NCBI RefSeq assembly: GCF_003149675.1
Contig: NZ_LWMS01000004.1
Span: 1-42,811, forward strand
DNA: 42,811 nt
DNA from: Methanosphaera cuniculi
GTDB lineage: Archaea; Methanobacteriota; Methanobacteria; Methanobacteriales; Methanobacteriaceae
Direction of reading: 5' to 3'
Notes under the pieces: generated by a model
What the model was told of the DNA's origin: nothing
Databases searched by the model: none
Seen by the model: the letters and a program-made list of their open reading frames with translations, nothing else
Shown: piece after piece, positions 8,850-17,327 of the stretch
Layout of the letters: every line of letters begins with the position of its first letter
Numbering within the stretch: the stretch's first letter is position 1
Program-made: the position numbers and the translations under genes

Positions 8850-9242
8850 TTATTCCTTATATACAATGTCGGGATTAAATACAATGTTATTTTTATTTTC
8901 TTTTATGTTTTCACCATCATCTGTAATTTCTGTGTAGAAACAGGAGTAATGTCCTGTATGACATGCTCCTCCTATTTGTTCTACTTTAAATAATACAGCA
9001 TCACGATCACAGTCTATGTGTATTTCATGTATTTTTTGGATGTGTCCTGATATTTCACCTTTGAACCATACTTCATCACGGCTTGTACTATAGTAGTGTG
9101 CTTTACGAGTTTTTACTGATTTTTCATATGCTTCTTTATTGATAAATGCTACCATTAGTACTTCGCCTGTTTCATAGTCTTGAGCTATTGCTGTTGCAAG
9201 TTCTTTATCACCTATTTTGTGTCTGAAGTTAAGTTCTATCAT
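8850..9242 (-). CDS. hisI: Phosphoribosyl-AMP cyclohydrolase
   Basis: HisI opens the purine ring of phosphoribosyl-AMP in the third step of histidine synthesis. The 130-residue stand-alone enzyme shows LMVAFINKEAYEKS, the TRKAHYYSTSRDEVWFKG stretch, the metal-binding DCDRDAVLFKV and the catalytic cysteine motif GGACHTGHYSCFY. The length matches monofunctional archaeal HisI without the HisE domain. Its ATG overlaps the hisS TGA as ATGA, so the two are translationally coupled. Confidence 0.95.
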   Translation of the reverse strand: MIELNFRHKIGDKELATAIAQDYETGEVLMVAFINKEAYEKSVKTRKAHYYSTSRDEVWFKGEISGHIQKIHEIHIDCDRDAVLFKVEQIGGACHTGHYSCFYTEITDDGENIKENKNNIVFNPDIVYKE

Positions 9243-10534
9243 TGTGTATCATCATCTTTTAGTATTAATTCTATAAGTTCATCTTGTGGTATTGTTACTT
9301 GGTTTCCAGTTTTCATGTTTTTAAGTGTTGCTGTGTTATCTGTGATTTCTTTATCTCCTAGCATTACAACGTTATTTATGTTGTGTGTGTTTGCATATGA
9401 TAGATTTTTCTTAAGTTTTTTACCTTTAAGATCTATGTCTGTGATAATATCAGCACCTCTTAATTGTTGTGCGATTTGTATAGCTTCTTTTTTAAAGTCA
9501 GGTTTTATTGGTACGATTAGTACACGTTTGGTGTTATCTTCTGGTATTTGAATGTTTTGTTTATGATATGCTTCCATTATACGATCAAATCCAAATGCAA
9601 AACCTGTGGATTCTACTTCTTCTGAGTCAAATAATCCCATGAGGTTGTATGTTCCTCCACCTGTAATTTGTTTTTCAGCACCAAGATCTGGTACATATAC
9701 TTCAAATACTAAGCCTGTGTAATAATCAAGTCCTCGTGCTATTGAAAGTTTTACTGTGTAATCTGTAAAGTTATATGCTTCAATTATTTCTAGGATAGAA
9801 TCAAGTTCAAGTACTGCTTCATATGCTTCTGGTATTTCTTCAAGTTCTGGTTTGATTTTATCTAGATCTTTGCGTGTTCCATTAACATTTATAATATCAT
9901 TGATTATTTGTTGGTTTTTCATGTCGATTTTTAGATCTTCCATGATTTCTTTTAGATGTTCATAGTCTTCTTTATCTATACTTGCTATGATTTCTGTTTG
10001 TTTTTGGGCATCTACATCAAGATGATTTAGTACTCCTTTTATTATTCCAAGGTGTCCTATTGCAACTTCATAGTTTTGTATATTAAGTTTTTGTAGTACT
10101 TCATTTGCCATTGCGATTATTTCTGCTTCGTTATATATTGGTGTTCCACCTATTACTTCTATTCCAAATTGCCAGAATTGTCTGTATCTTCCAGCTTGTG
10201 GTCTTTCATATCTAAAGCAGCTTCCGAAGTAGTACATTTTTAGAGGTTTTGCTTCTCTTTGAAGGTTGTTATTATATAGTCTTGCAACACTTGCTGTCAT
10301 TTCAGGTCTTAATGCAAGGTCTCTTTTTCCTTTATCTTGGAAGTGGTATAGTTCTTCTTTGATTCCTTCGCCTGAACGTGTTGTAAATAGTTCTAAATCT
10401 TCAAAGATTGGTGTTTTTATTTCTTTAAATCCGTAGTTTTCTACTGTTTTTCTTATGGTATTTTCTACATATTTTCTTTCTTCTAAATCTTCAAATAGAA
10501 AATCACGTGTTCCTCTAGGTTTTTTAAATTCCAT
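9239..10534 (-). CDS. hisS: Histidyl-tRNA synthetase
   Basis: This 431-residue class II synthetase charges tRNA-His. The N-terminus KPRGTRDFL is the usual HisRS start. Motif 2 is YYFGSCFRYERPQAGRYRQFWQFG-like (about residues 111-134), the histidine-specific motif is ARGLDYYTG (about 276) and motif 3 is GFAFGFDRI. A C-terminal anticodon-binding domain follows (about 330-420, VLIVPIKPDFKKEA onward). It heads the operon hisS-hisI-PIN/ATPase-TIM barrel-endA, and couples histidine charging to a histidine biosynthesis gene through a 4-nt overlap. It is divergent from aroE across 644 bp. Confidence 0.95.
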   Translation of the reverse strand: MEFKKPRGTRDFLFEDLEERKYVENTIRKTVENYGFKEIKTPIFEDLELFTTRSGEGIKEELYHFQDKGKRDLALRPEMTASVARLYNNNLQREAKPLKMYYFGSCFRYERPQAGRYRQFWQFGIEVIGGTPIYNEAEIIAMANEVLQKLNIQNYEVAIGHLGIIKGVLNHLDVDAQKQTEIIASIDKEDYEHLKEIMEDLKIDMKNQQIINDIINVNGTRKDLDKIKPELEEIPEAYEAVLELDSILEIIEAYNFTDYTVKLSIARGLDYYTGLVFEVYVPDLGAEKQITGGGTYNLMGLFDSEEVESTGFAFGFDRIMEAYHKQNIQIPEDNTKRVLIVPIKPDFKKEAIQIAQQLRGADIITDIDLKGKKLKKNLSYANTHNINNVVMLGDKEITDNTATLKNMKTGNQVTIPQDELIELILKDDDTQ

Positions 10535-11178
10535 GTTTAATATACATCCCTTTTATATTTTTTTTGGTGTTGATGTGATTAACCTAATTTTTTTTTCTTA
10601 TAAAGTTAACATTGTATTTAATCCCTTAGATACTTTTTTTTTCATGTTAAGTATGCTAGAAGACCATACCAAAAAGAGGAGTTAAAATGTTTTTTTTTAA
10701 TCTTTTTTTTTTTGATAGATAAACTAACATGTTAACATAGTGTATCTTGTGTTTTTAGTCTTTTTTTTAGAAAAAAATAATATTTATTTTTTTTTTTGAT
10801 AATTAGATAATCTCTTTTTTTTTAATATCATTAATGTTAAAATTAGGATTCTTAATCTACATTATTTTTTTTTGTTAATTATAATATATGAGAATAAGAA
10901 ATAAAAATTTTTAATGGTAGTTATATTATTTTTTTAGATTAAAAAAAATATCTTTTTTTTATTAGAATTATTTACTTTTTTTTCTAAAAAAAATCTAAAT
11001 ACTTTTTTTTATAATTAATTAAACTTCCACTATAAATAATTACTATAAAATAGTTATATTTATGTAATTACTTAAACAGAAATTTAACATATGATAAAGA
11101 ATATTAATATTTATATATTTACTAGTATATAAATATTTTGATAATATTTATGAAAAAAACATAAAAAGTGAAAGTATA
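10535..11178. other. Divergent intergenic region between hisS and aroE
   Basis: No gene was seen in these 644 bp. The plus strand carries a series of T8-T11 runs (about 10,688, 10,702, 10,762, 10,788, 10,814, 10,863, 10,953 and 11,003). The right end has a perfect 12-bp inverted repeat, AATATTTATATA (11,106-11,117) and TATATAAATATT (11,126-11,137); its right arm is the aroE TATA box. Confidence 0.5.
11126..11134 (+). promoter_or_regulatory. TATA box of aroE
   Basis: TATATAAAT lies about 48 bp before the aroE ATG, giving a predicted leader of about 20-25 nt containing AAAGTGAAAG. Confidence 0.5.
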
Positions 11179-12033
11179 ATGATAACAGGAAAAACCAAAC
11201 TAACAGGTGTAATAGGACACCCAATAAAACATTCATTCTCACCACCAATGCACAACACAGCATATAAAAAAATGAATATGGACTATGTATATGTACCATT
11301 TCACATACTACCAGAAAACATAGATAACCTCATAACATCAGCAAAAACCATGAACATACAAGGACTAAATGTAACAATACCCTATAAAACAACCATCATA
11401 CCACAACTAGATGAAATCGATGAAATAGCCCAGAAAATAGGAGCTGTAAACACAATACAATTTAAAAATGGAAAAGCAAAAGGATATAATACAGATGGAA
11501 TAGGAGCAATTAAATCACTTAAAAAATATACAGACCTTGAAGATAAAAATATTCTAATATTAGGAGCTGGAGGAGCATCAAAAGCAATCACATTTACACT
11601 AACATATGAAAATCCACAAAACATAACAATAGCAAACAGAACACAACAAAATGCAGATACCTTAATTGAAAATATCAAAAAACAAACACCATATACTAAT
11701 ATATCATATATACCAATACAAAACACAGATGAAATAATTGATGATATAGACATAATAATAAACACAACACCAATAGGAATGACACCAAACATAGATGAAT
11801 GCCCAATAAATACAGATAAAATCAATCAAAAACACACAGTAATGGACATAATATACAACCCACTAGAAACAAAACTACTAAAAAAAGCAAAACAACAAAA
11901 AGCACAAACCATACCAGGAACACACATGCTAGTAAACCAAGGAATAGAAGCATTCAAAATATTTACAAATCAAACACCAAAATATGAATACTTCGAAAAA
12001 CCACTACTTAAAATACTAACACAAAAACAATAA
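11179..12033 (+). CDS. aroE: Shikimate dehydrogenase
   Basis: AroE reduces 3-dehydroshikimate with NADPH in aromatic amino acid synthesis. The 284-residue protein starts MITGKTKLTGVIGHPIKHSFSPPMHN, the classic substrate-binding N-terminus with the SFSP serine. GLNVTIPYK holds the catalytic lysine, LGAGGASKAI is the NADP Rossmann loop, ANRTQQNADTL is the NADP-phosphate pocket, and NTTPIGM and NQGIEAFKIFTNQ complete the family signatures. It is a monocistronic plus-strand gene with a TATA box and a C/U-rich plus U8 trailer. Confidence 0.95.
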   Translation: MITGKTKLTGVIGHPIKHSFSPPMHNTAYKKMNMDYVYVPFHILPENIDNLITSAKTMNIQGLNVTIPYKTTIIPQLDEIDEIAQKIGAVNTIQFKNGKAKGYNTDGIGAIKSLKKYTDLEDKNILILGAGGASKAITFTLTYENPQNITIANRTQQNADTLIENIKKQTPYTNISYIPIQNTDEIIDDIDIIINTTPIGMTPNIDECPINTDKINQKHTVMDIIYNPLETKLLKKAKQQKAQTIPGTHMLVNQGIEAFKIFTNQTPKYEYFEKPLLKILTQKQ

Positions 12034-12034
12034 A

Positions 12035-12059
12035 CTCCCATAATCATCTTCTTTTTTTT
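12035..12059 (+). terminator. CU-rich plus U8 trailer of aroE
   Basis: Immediately after the aroE stop come CTCCC, then TCATCTTC and T8 (12,052-12,059). Confidence 0.5.
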
Positions 12060-12271
12060 ATAAAAAACTATTAGAATATGTAAAAATAGTTAACTTGCTA
12101 AATTATGAAAGAGTAAATCATCTAATATGTAAAATTAAAATTAGAGTAAATAATATAATAAAAAGAGTAATTATTTTTTTTTAGAATAATCAAATTCTAA
12201 AAAAATTCCATTAATGTTTTTAAAAAAAAATTTCAAGCAGAAAAAAGAGAAGAAAAAGAAAACAATTTATA

Positions 12272-12331
12272 TGAAAAAACACACTACTATTTTTTCATAA
12301 TCATAATGGTGAAAACACACTACTATTTTCA
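12272..12331. repeat. Twin hairpins with identical 10-nt loop
   Basis: Hairpin 1 (12,272-12,297) has the stem TGAAAAAA/TTTTTTCA. Hairpin 2 (12,310-12,331) has the stem TGAAAA/TTTTCA. Both enclose exactly the same 10-nt loop, CACACTACTA. They are 12 bp apart in otherwise empty sequence. They could be an RNA element or a protein-binding site; function unknown. Confidence 0.55.
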
Positions 12332-13458
12332 ACACTTTCTTTTCTTATGGATGATTCTTCTTCTTTTTACTGACTAATATAATTATTTGAAATAGTTGTA
12401 GTTGTTAAACCACATAAAAAGAAATATGATTTCCACTTATATAATTACATTTCAAAGATTACTAAAAAAGATTAGAAATCACTACTTTTCTATTCCTTTT
12501 TAAATTTATAATTCATATTTCTATAATTTTATCCCACTTTGTAATTTAACATAACCTTGAATTATTTCATTTGATTTAGTTTGTCTATTTTTTTTAACAC
12601 TATATTTTTTGTATACTTATTTTTAAGATATGAATAAAATAAAGTAAATTGTACTCATCCATTTTATACTTTATTTTATAACTGTTTATCGTTTGATGGT
12701 TGTTAAATGTGATTTATGTGATAATTATTATTATTAATTACTGATTAATGTTATCTGCTTGTTTATTTGTACAATTTTATCATAGTATTTGATTTCAAAT
12801 TTGGAAAATTTTTTTTTATGTTAAGTCATGGTTATAAAAAAAAATCTAACTTTTTTATATTAAACATTCAAAAACTTTTTTTTTCGTATTATCTTAACTT
12901 TAACTTATTTGAAAAATTTTTAATGATTTTATTTTATATGAAACACTTTTGTCTATATTTTTAAAGTAAAGGTAACTTAATTTTGTTCTTTATGTATTAT
13001 TTAGTTAATTGTCTGGAGGAAAAACTTAAAATATTACGAAAAAAATTTATAACTTTTCAAATTTCCCTTTTTTTTTGCATGTTTTATTAGTTTTTTTTTT
13101 ATTCCTGATCTAACTTTTTTTTTTGATTATTTTTTATTTTTTTATATTTGATTATACTATTATAATTAAATTAACTACAAAATCTTTTAATACTTCAACA
13201 TTATACAATTTTACACTACATCTCTATGTATAAAGTTGTGTGACCAAATATCATTAGATTTCGAATTATCTTTAATATAATAATACACTTATACTATTTT
13301 ACATATGTAGTATTTAAAGGTATATTACTTTCAATACGAACTAACCTTTTTTAATTAAATGTATGAATGTTTTTTATAAAAATAGTGTGTTTAAAATTTT
13401 TTTAAATTTTTTAAAAAATAATTTGGAGTTTATTTTGTAAATAAAAAAGAATAAGGTT

Positions 13459-13477
13459 AGAATAGTAGACCTATTCT
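13459..13477 (-). terminator. Hairpin overlapping the npdG stop
   Basis: AGAATAG (13,459-13,465) and CTATTCT (13,471-13,477) form a perfect 7-bp stem with a 5-nt loop. The TAG stop is part of the arm. On the minus strand AACCTTATTC and T6 follow. Confidence 0.5.
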
Positions 13478-14151
13478 TTTTTTATTCCTGTGATTCTTAA
13501 TCCACCGTAGTGTGATTTGTATTTTATGTTTAATCCGATTAATAGTGGTGTAATTTTTTCTATCATTCGTGCTTTTTCTAGTTTTCCACAGTCAATACAT
13601 TCTATTCCTGGTATTTTTTCGATAAGTTCTATTGCTACTTTTTTAGCTTCATTATCGTTTCCTGCTATTAGACAATCAGAATCTATTGGTTCTGGTATGT
13701 TTTCTAAAAGTGAGTTACTTACATTGTTAAATGCTGCGATAACTTTTGCATCAGTGTTTTTTAGGATTTTTGCTGTTCTTTCTGCTGCTGATCCTTCCAT
13801 TAAATCAATAAATCTTGCTGGTGATCCACCTATTGCTGTTTCTAATGGTACTGTTGCATCCATTATGATTTTATCTCCAACATGGTCTTTTATTGTTTGT
13901 AGTGTTGATTTTTGTGCAGATAATGGTACTGTTAATATTAGAATCTCTCCTTCTTCTGCTGCAACTTCATTTGCCATTCCTACCATGCTGATATTTTCAT
14001 AGTCTTTAAGTTCTTCTAATGTTTCTTCAACTTTCATTAATGCTTTTTCTTCTTTACGTGATCCTATGATAACATCTTCACCTGCAATTGCAAATCTTTT
14101 TCCAAGATTTAATCCTTGTGATCCTGTTCCACCAATAATTGCTATTTTCAT
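13471..14151 (-). CDS. npdG: F420H2:NADP+ oxidoreductase
   Basis: This enzyme transfers hydride between reduced coenzyme F420 and NADP, supplying NADPH for biosynthesis in methanogens. The 226-residue product begins MKIAIIGGTGSQGLNLGKRFA, the dinucleotide-binding loop, followed by IIGSRKEEKA, whose Ser-Arg pair accepts the 2'-phosphate of NADP. The LTVPLSAQ, IIMDATVPLE and KVIAAFNNVSNSLLENIPEPIDSDCLIAGND stretches match the family, as does the length. The start has GAGGTTCAG 8 nt upstream. It lies downstream of the glutamate synthase operon on the same strand but is separated from it by a C/U-rich trailer, so it probably has its own promoter. Confidence 0.92.
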   Translation of the reverse strand: MKIAIIGGTGSQGLNLGKRFAIAGEDVIIGSRKEEKALMKVEETLEELKDYENISMVGMANEVAAEEGEILILTVPLSAQKSTLQTIKDHVGDKIIMDATVPLETAIGGSPARFIDLMEGSAAERTAKILKNTDAKVIAAFNNVSNSLLENIPEPIDSDCLIAGNDNEAKKVAIELIEKIPGIECIDCGKLEKARMIEKITPLLIGLNIKYKSHYGGLRITGIKKE

Positions 14152-14321
14152 TTTATCTGAACCTCTATATTTTTAATCTATATTAAATTTAAAATTTTTT
14201 TTCTATTTGATTATAATTATTCATAATGGTTTATAATTATTAATCGTTATTTATAATATCTTCAATTTAATATATAAAATTATTTAAAAAAAGCAACTGA
14301 GTATATAAACTAAGTAAAAAA

Positions 14322-14328
14322 GGAGGAG
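14322..14328 (-). terminator. CTCCTCC plus U6 trailer of the nitrogen operon
   Basis: About 22 nt past the PII stop the minus strand reads CTCCTCCTTTTTT. No comparable tract lies between the upstream operon genes. Confidence 0.5.
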
Positions 14329-14349
14329 AAAATAAGGTATTATTTTGTT

Positions 14350-14691
14350 TTATATAGCATCAATACCTTTCTCACCAGTTCGTATACGGATAACTTCCTC
14401 AACTTCTGATATGAATATTTTACCATCACCAATAGCACCAGTATATGCTGAATCACGTATAACTTGTATGATTTCATCAACTTTGGTATCTTCTGTTATA
14501 ATTTCAAGTTTAATTTTTGGAATAAGATCTATCTTATATGTATTTCCCCGGTATTTTTCTGTTAATCCCATCTGGTTTCCATGTCCTTTAACATCTACTA
14601 CTGTTATTCCATTACAATTAATTTCATTAAGATTGTTAATTACAATGTCAAGTTTTTCTGTACGTATTATTGCTTCAACTTTTTGAATCAT
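14350..14691 (-). CDS. Nitrogen regulatory protein PII (GlnB/GlnK family)
   Basis: PII proteins are trimeric sensors of 2-oxoglutarate and ATP/ADP that control nitrogen assimilation by binding target proteins. The 113-residue product has the family start MIQKVEAIIRTEKLD, the T-loop GHGNQMGLTEKYRGNTYKID with a tyrosine at residue 52 (equivalent to Tyr51 of bacterial GlnB), the B-loop TGAIGDGKIF and the C-loop VIRIRTGEKG. It lies 91 bp after the glutamate synthase gene with no terminator tract between, and it has its own ribosome binding site, TAGGAGATA. Context suggests that it senses nitrogen status for glutamate synthesis rather than for an ammonium transporter, since no amt is adjacent. Whether it is a GlnB or GlnK type cannot be settled from the sequence. 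Confidence 0.93.
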   Translation of the reverse strand: MIQKVEAIIRTEKLDIVINNLNEINCNGITVVDVKGHGNQMGLTEKYRGNTYKIDLIPKIKLEIITEDTKVDEIIQVIRDSAYTGAIGDGKIFISEVEEVIRIRTGEKGIDAI

Positions 14692-14775
14692 ATTATTATC
14701 TCCTATACTTTTATTTTATGATATTTCTTATTTGATTAAATACTTTTTAAGCTAATTTTTTGGTTATAATATTTT

Positions 14776-14791
14776 CTAGTATTTATACTAG
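14776..14791. repeat. Palindrome across the gltB stop codon
   Basis: CTAGTATTTATACTAG is a near-perfect palindrome that includes the TAA stop of gltB (14,783-14,785). The minus strand reads GTATAAATA within it, so it might also serve as a TATA box for the PII gene. Confidence 0.4.
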
Positions 14792-16258
14792 TGGTACACC
14801 AGTTAACTTAGATGCTTCATATGTTAATGCTACAAGATCTTGTTTTTCAAGTTTTTGAAGATCTGTATTTCCTGCTTGTTGTGTTAGCATTTCAGCTTCT
14901 TTTGTCATAGCTTTAATATAATTTGCAACTTTTATTCCACCACGAACAGGGTCAAGTCTTCGTCTAAGTCGTCTATCTTGTGTTGCAATTCCCTTTGGAC
15001 AGTTTCCTTTACTGCATGCTTGACATACCTGGCATCCTATTGCAACAAGTGCTGCTGTACCAATATATGTAGCATCAGCTCCAAGTGCTATTGCTTTTGC
15101 AACATCAGCTCCTGAACGTATTCCACCAGCAGCAATAAGATTAACTTCAGATCTGAGGTTTACCTCTTTTAGTGCTTCATCAGCTTTTACTATTGCTTCA
15201 ATTGTTGGAATTCCAGAATGTTCTGTTATAACATCAGGTGCTGCACCTGTTCCACCTTGCATTCCATCAATAACTATAATATCAGCACCTGCTTTTGCTG
15301 CTATTTTAACATCTTCTTTCACACGACCTGCAGTAAATTTAACAATAATAGGTACTTTCCAGTCTGTAATATCACGAAGTTGAGCTATTTTCATTCCAAG
15401 ATCTTCAGGTCCTACAATATCCATGTGTCGTGCAGGACTAAGTGCATCCATACCTTGTGGTATATTACGAATATGTGCAACTTCTGCTGTTACTTTATCA
15501 GCTAGAAGATGTCCTCCCATTCCTGATTTTGCACCTTGACCTATTTTTATTTCAATAGCTTCAGCATTATTAAGATAACTTGCATTTACACCAAAACGTC
15601 CTGATGCATATTGTGCTATTAGTTTATCAGCATAATAACGTTCTTCTGGAAGCATTCCACCTTCACCAGTGTTTGCTGTAGTTTGAGCTAGTGTTGCACC
15701 TTTTGCAAATGCTATTTTAGTTTCCTTACTTACAGATCCAAATGACATAGCTCCTATCATTATTGGTGTTGCTATTTTTATTGGATTTTCAGCATAACGA
15801 GCACCAAGTGTTACATCTGTACGACAAGGTTCACGGTATGAATCTATTGGTGGTCTTGATACTTGAGCTGGTAGTATACTTAGATCATCAAACGTTGGAA
15901 TATGTCTTAATGCTCCACTTCCTCGCACTTTATAGTTTCCAGTTTCACTTTTTCGTTTTATTTCAGAAAGTGTACTTGATGTCCATACTCCACGGTTTTC
16001 ATTAGGATTTGATACTACATTTATTGCATGTGTTGGACACATCTTCTCACATATCTTACAACCAACACATCTTTCTAGATATACTGGTATTGGTTCATCA
16101 TTTATGACCTGGTATACATCATGAGGACAGTTAACATAGCAGCTATAACAGTTTTTACAGTTATTTTTATGTGGATTATCACATAGGTAGTTACAACATC
16201 CTGGTCTGTCATTGTTTTGTTTACAAATTTCAGATCGTCTATTTACAGTAAATCCCAT
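14783..16258 (-). CDS. gltB: Archaeal glutamate synthase, FMN/Fe-S synthase domain (GltB-like)
   Basis: This 491-residue protein corresponds to the central synthase domain of large glutamate synthases, where ammonia is added to 2-oxoglutarate on an FMN/Fe-S centre. An N-terminal ferredoxin region binds two clusters, with cysteines 34/37/40/44 and 64/67/70/74; four additional cysteines (12, 21, 22, 26) precede it. The barrel contains PIMIGAMSFGSVSKE, ANTGEGGM, IKIGQGAKSGMGGHL, PIIVKFTAGRV, IIVIDGMQGGTGAAP and AAGGIRSGADVAKAIALGADA. Near the C-terminus CQVCQACSKGNCPKGIATQ gives the 3Fe-4S cysteines typical of GltB. Amidotransferase and GXGXG domains are encoded separately upstream, as usual in archaea. 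The ribosome binding site GGGGAGG precedes the ATG. Confidence 0.93.
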   Translation of the reverse strand: MGFTVNRRSEICKQNNDRPGCCNYLCDNPHKNNCKNCYSCYVNCPHDVYQVINDEPIPVYLERCVGCKICEKMCPTHAINVVSNPNENRGVWTSSTLSEIKRKSETGNYKVRGSGALRHIPTFDDLSILPAQVSRPPIDSYREPCRTDVTLGARYAENPIKIATPIMIGAMSFGSVSKETKIAFAKGATLAQTTANTGEGGMLPEERYYADKLIAQYASGRFGVNASYLNNAEAIEIKIGQGAKSGMGGHLLADKVTAEVAHIRNIPQGMDALSPARHMDIVGPEDLGMKIAQLRDITDWKVPIIVKFTAGRVKEDVKIAAKAGADIIVIDGMQGGTGAAPDVITEHSGIPTIEAIVKADEALKEVNLRSEVNLIAAGGIRSGADVAKAIALGADATYIGTAALVAIGCQVCQACSKGNCPKGIATQDRRLRRRLDPVRGGIKVANYIKAMTKEAEMLTQQAGNTDLQKLEKQDLVALTYEASKLTGVPLV

Positions 16259-16264
16259 AGTTTT

Positions 16265-17326
16265 CTAATCCTCCCCTAGTGCTTTAAATACTGGACATAC
16301 TGAGTATTTACTTCCAGCTGATTTTATTATTTCATCCATATCATCAGTTAGTTTTGCATATGGTTTCCATGCATTATCATCTTTTTTATCAACTACCATT
16401 GCCTTAGTAATAATATCATGATCAAGTAAGTATTTTATGAGTGTTGTTATAACACCACCATCCTGGGTTATGTAATTATCATTACTTTTTAATGTCATAA
16501 TATTTAGATAATTACCCATATCATCACAGTCAACTTTTAAATCTTCAGGTGTGTAAGTTCTTGGACAGAATGTAAAACACATATGACAATCATCACGACA
16601 TTTTCCTTGTTTTCTTGGCTTTGTATCATCAATAATAATCAAGTTATCAGGACATAAATATTCACATGCTCCACATAATACACATGCTCCAACATCTATT
16701 ACATTATCTTTCAGATCAGTGAAGTTTGATTCCATATTTTGTGATAATATTTCATTATCTGATATTTCTCGTGTATAAAGTACTGGTTTTGATCTAAGTT
16801 CATGATCTTCTATATTTTCTTGGTTGTCATGTTTCTTTTTTTGTGATAATTTATTTAGTATACCAATTTGTTTTTGTGTTAATGGTTTTGATGTGAAGTA
16901 GTTTTGTTTTATTGCATCATCTATTATGTGTTGTGCATCAAGATTTCTTATTATTACAGTTGAGTAATTATCATCAGATCCTATTGATCCTACTGATATA
17001 TCAGCATTTTGTGATGTTAAGTCCATACAGATATGACAGTTTTTACGTACTACACTTTTAAGTTCTCCAAGTGGAATTTTAGTAATTGAATCATCATCAA
17101 GTGTTATGAATGCATGTCCTTTTTCAATACGGAATTTCTTAATACTATCATAGTCTATATTGTATTTTTTTAGGTGTTCTTTAAAGTATGAATATGAGAA
17201 GTTTTCCATACAAAAAAGTCCAATTTTAAGTTTTATAGGAGTATCTAGGAATTTCTGGATCTTTGCTGCAGCTTGTATTTGACATGGTGTTGATATTATT
17301 GCTACTTTTTCATCTGATATACTCAT
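16265..17326 (-). CDS. FrhB/FpoF-like F420-binding iron-sulfur subunit with permuted domain order
   Basis: This 353-residue protein is homologous to the beta subunit of F420-reducing hydrogenase, which binds FAD and exchanges hydride with F420. Residues 1-172 match the C-terminal half of FrhB (TPCQIQA, KIGLFCMENFSY, NCHICMDL, ADISVGSIGSDDNYSTVI, GILNKLSQKKK). Residues 210-256 carry two 4Fe-4S motifs (Cys 215/218/221/225 and 243/247/250/254). Residues 285-353 match the N-terminal half of FrhB (QDGGVITTLIKYLLD, WKPYAKL, SAGSKYS). Ordinary FrhB has these halves in the opposite order, so this is a circular permutation. The ATG follows GAGGTGAAATAAG and abuts the upstream stop; gltB begins 6 bp after its own stop. 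Context suggests that it feeds electrons from F420H2 to glutamate synthase; this is inference. Confidence 0.85.
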   Translation of the reverse strand: MSISDEKVAIISTPCQIQAAAKIQKFLDTPIKLKIGLFCMENFSYSYFKEHLKKYNIDYDSIKKFRIEKGHAFITLDDDSITKIPLGELKSVVRKNCHICMDLTSQNADISVGSIGSDDNYSTVIIRNLDAQHIIDDAIKQNYFTSKPLTQKQIGILNKLSQKKKHDNQENIEDHELRSKPVLYTREISDNEILSQNMESNFTDLKDNVIDVGACVLCGACEYLCPDNLIIIDDTKPRKQGKCRDDCHMCFTFCPRTYTPEDLKVDCDDMGNYLNIMTLKSNDNYITQDGGVITTLIKYLLDHDIITKAMVVDKKDDNAWKPYAKLTDDMDEIIKSAGSKYSVCPVFKALGED

Positions 17327-17327
17327 C

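Larger units (their letters stand above)
12034..13470. other. 1.4-kb gene-poor region between aroE and npdG
   Basis: No convincing gene was found in this convergent gap. It contains the aroE trailer, a pair of hairpins with identical loops (12,272-12,331), long T-rich stretches and an isolated SD-like GGAGG at 13,016-13,020 that is not followed by a standard start codon. Reading frames here are rich in Phe and Lys from T- and A-runs and look random. Confidence 0.5.

Noticed and set aside
12345-12380. Box C/D-like small RNA (GGATGATT followed by CTGA)
   Set aside because: The C box does not match RTGATGA and no second box pair is visible.
12767-12964. 65-codon frame in the aroE-npdG gap
   Set aside because: The composition is Phe/Lys/Leu from T- and A-runs, with no ribosome binding site and no recognisable motif.
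13013-13090. SD-like GGAGG in the long gap, possibly with a non-standard start
   Set aside because: The only downstream frame is about 18 codons of Phe/Lys-rich sequence; there is no supporting homology, unlike the two AUH cases.
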